From the NCBI RefSeq assembly GCF_902459465.1, contig NC_047072.1, forward strand, positions 16,783,776 through 16,847,775: DNA of 64,000 nucleotides, written 5' to 3'. The DNA comes from Asterias rubens. Its lineage: Eukaryota > Echinodermata > Asteroidea > Forcipulatida > Asteriidae. Shown piece by piece: positions 63,082 through 64,000 of the stretch; position 1 is the stretch's first letter; each line of letters opens with the position of its first letter. The notes beneath the pieces were generated by a model. It saw nothing but the letters and a program-made list of their open reading frames with translations, had not been told where the DNA came from and did no database searches. The position numbers and the translations under genes were made by a program.

Positions 63082-64000
63082 CTGTTTAAGAGAAGGGTTG
63101 GGTATAGAAGGAAGCGGAATGAAGAGATGGCGTAGAATGTGATAAGGAGGATGGATTGCACAGTGGAGAACAAGTTGGACAATGATTAAAGGAACGATGC
63201 AAGATGATTTAAGAAGACATGATGGGGGAAATGCATGATGTGAGAGATAGCACAAATATGAATGGTTGGAGTTGGATAGATCCAGATGTAGTTATGACGA
63301 ATGGATGATACAGAAAAATGAAATAGATGAAACACATTATCAACAAAGAAAACGAATTGTAAACAAATCAAGGAGAGAAAAAGACACAAACGAAGAACAT
63401 GTAGAATATTCAGTTCAGATTGATGCAATGATAAATGAACAGAGGATAGCAACCGACAGACAGAAACACAAAGGAGATTCACACAATGAGCATTTAAGAG
63501 ATTGAAGATGAAGCGTTGCCATGGTGATAAAGATGTAGACGACACAGCAGAGAGCGAGTGCGGAAAAAGGATGAGAGGAAAGAAAGTTAAAAAAGAAAGC
63601 ATTAAGTGATGACATTATGAGACAATGATGAAGATAAGAAAGGCAGAATAAAATAAGACGGTAGAATGATTTAAATGTTAAATGTAGCAGGGTGATATGG
63701 AGATCATTGTAAGGGAAGGTAAGGTGAGGAGGAAAGAGTGAGAAAAAGAAAAAGAATTGTTAATAAAAAAATCCCAGAACCATTTCTAGCATTCTATTCA
63801 GGTTAACTAAGCATTCTATTCAGGTTTGATTTGCTGCATATTGCAAATAGGTCAATACTTAAACTAAGAAAAAAAATTGCTCCGCCTCCTCGCAGGCAAA
63901 CAGACTGAGCCCTATGAAAAAATGTTGAATTTGGTAAAAAAATTACACTGATTTTATGTTATTTTAAAGGTCAATTTATTATCGAAGGTCACTTTTGTTA
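63082..64000 (-). other. Intron upstream of the first visible MAP7-like exon
   Basis: From 63085 to about 63770 the + strand is strikingly purine-rich (many GAGA, GAAAGA and GATGA words), so the transcribed strand is pyrimidine-rich. A duplicate GCATTCTATTCAGGTT lies at 63790 and 63811. No exon is recognised. Confidence 0.5.

Noticed and set aside
62814-63089. 91-codon + strand ORF over the first visible MAP7 exon
   Set aside because: Antisense of an exon whose phases fit the minus-strand gene.

Overview
The window looks like animal nuclear DNA, most likely from an echinoderm and probably a sea star. It has short GT-AG exons in long AT-rich introns, many palindromic MITEs and tRNA-derived SINEs, and no operons. 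The species is inferred only from the general look of the repeats and genes.

Four protein-coding loci can be supported. (1) 601-2069 (+): the last two coding exons of an SLC16/monocarboxylate-transporter-like membrane protein whose 5' part lies off the left edge. (2) 6194-6820 (+): a single-exon GNAT acetyltransferase resembling NAA80/NAT6, the actin N-terminal acetyltransferase. (3) About 9222-15457 (+): a six-exon, 380-aa gene assembled here from its splice sites. It has a TATA promoter, a first coding exon holding only the start Met, two repeated small exons with RHIM-like tetrads, a SAM domain, and a C-terminal domain that resembles the endonuclease of a LINE retrotransposon. This chimera is the most unusual object in the window. 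(4) 63081 down to 27573 (-): thirteen exons of a MAP7/ensconsin-like microtubule-associated protein. All junctions are in phase and give 1,124 codons plus a stop; the 5' end lies beyond the right edge.

The rest is intergenic and intronic DNA dense in mobile elements. The commonest is a roughly 390-bp MITE with TTAA-type ends (about ten clear copies plus remnants, both orientations). Others are a palindromic family built on GTCCTAACTT-type repeats, a family beginning near 'AATTTCATAGAGCTGC', several TIR MITEs (some nested, one with a related empty site nearby), a 1.26-kb TIR element with a 6-bp target duplication, three types of tRNA-headed SINE, and a LINE ORF2 C-terminus. Tandem arrays have periods of 20, 80, 40 and 39 bp; two of them clearly grew from part of a mobile element.

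The four genes show no evident functional linkage. Their proximity looks like ordinary animal gene order. All splice models are read by eye from sequence and have no transcript support here.
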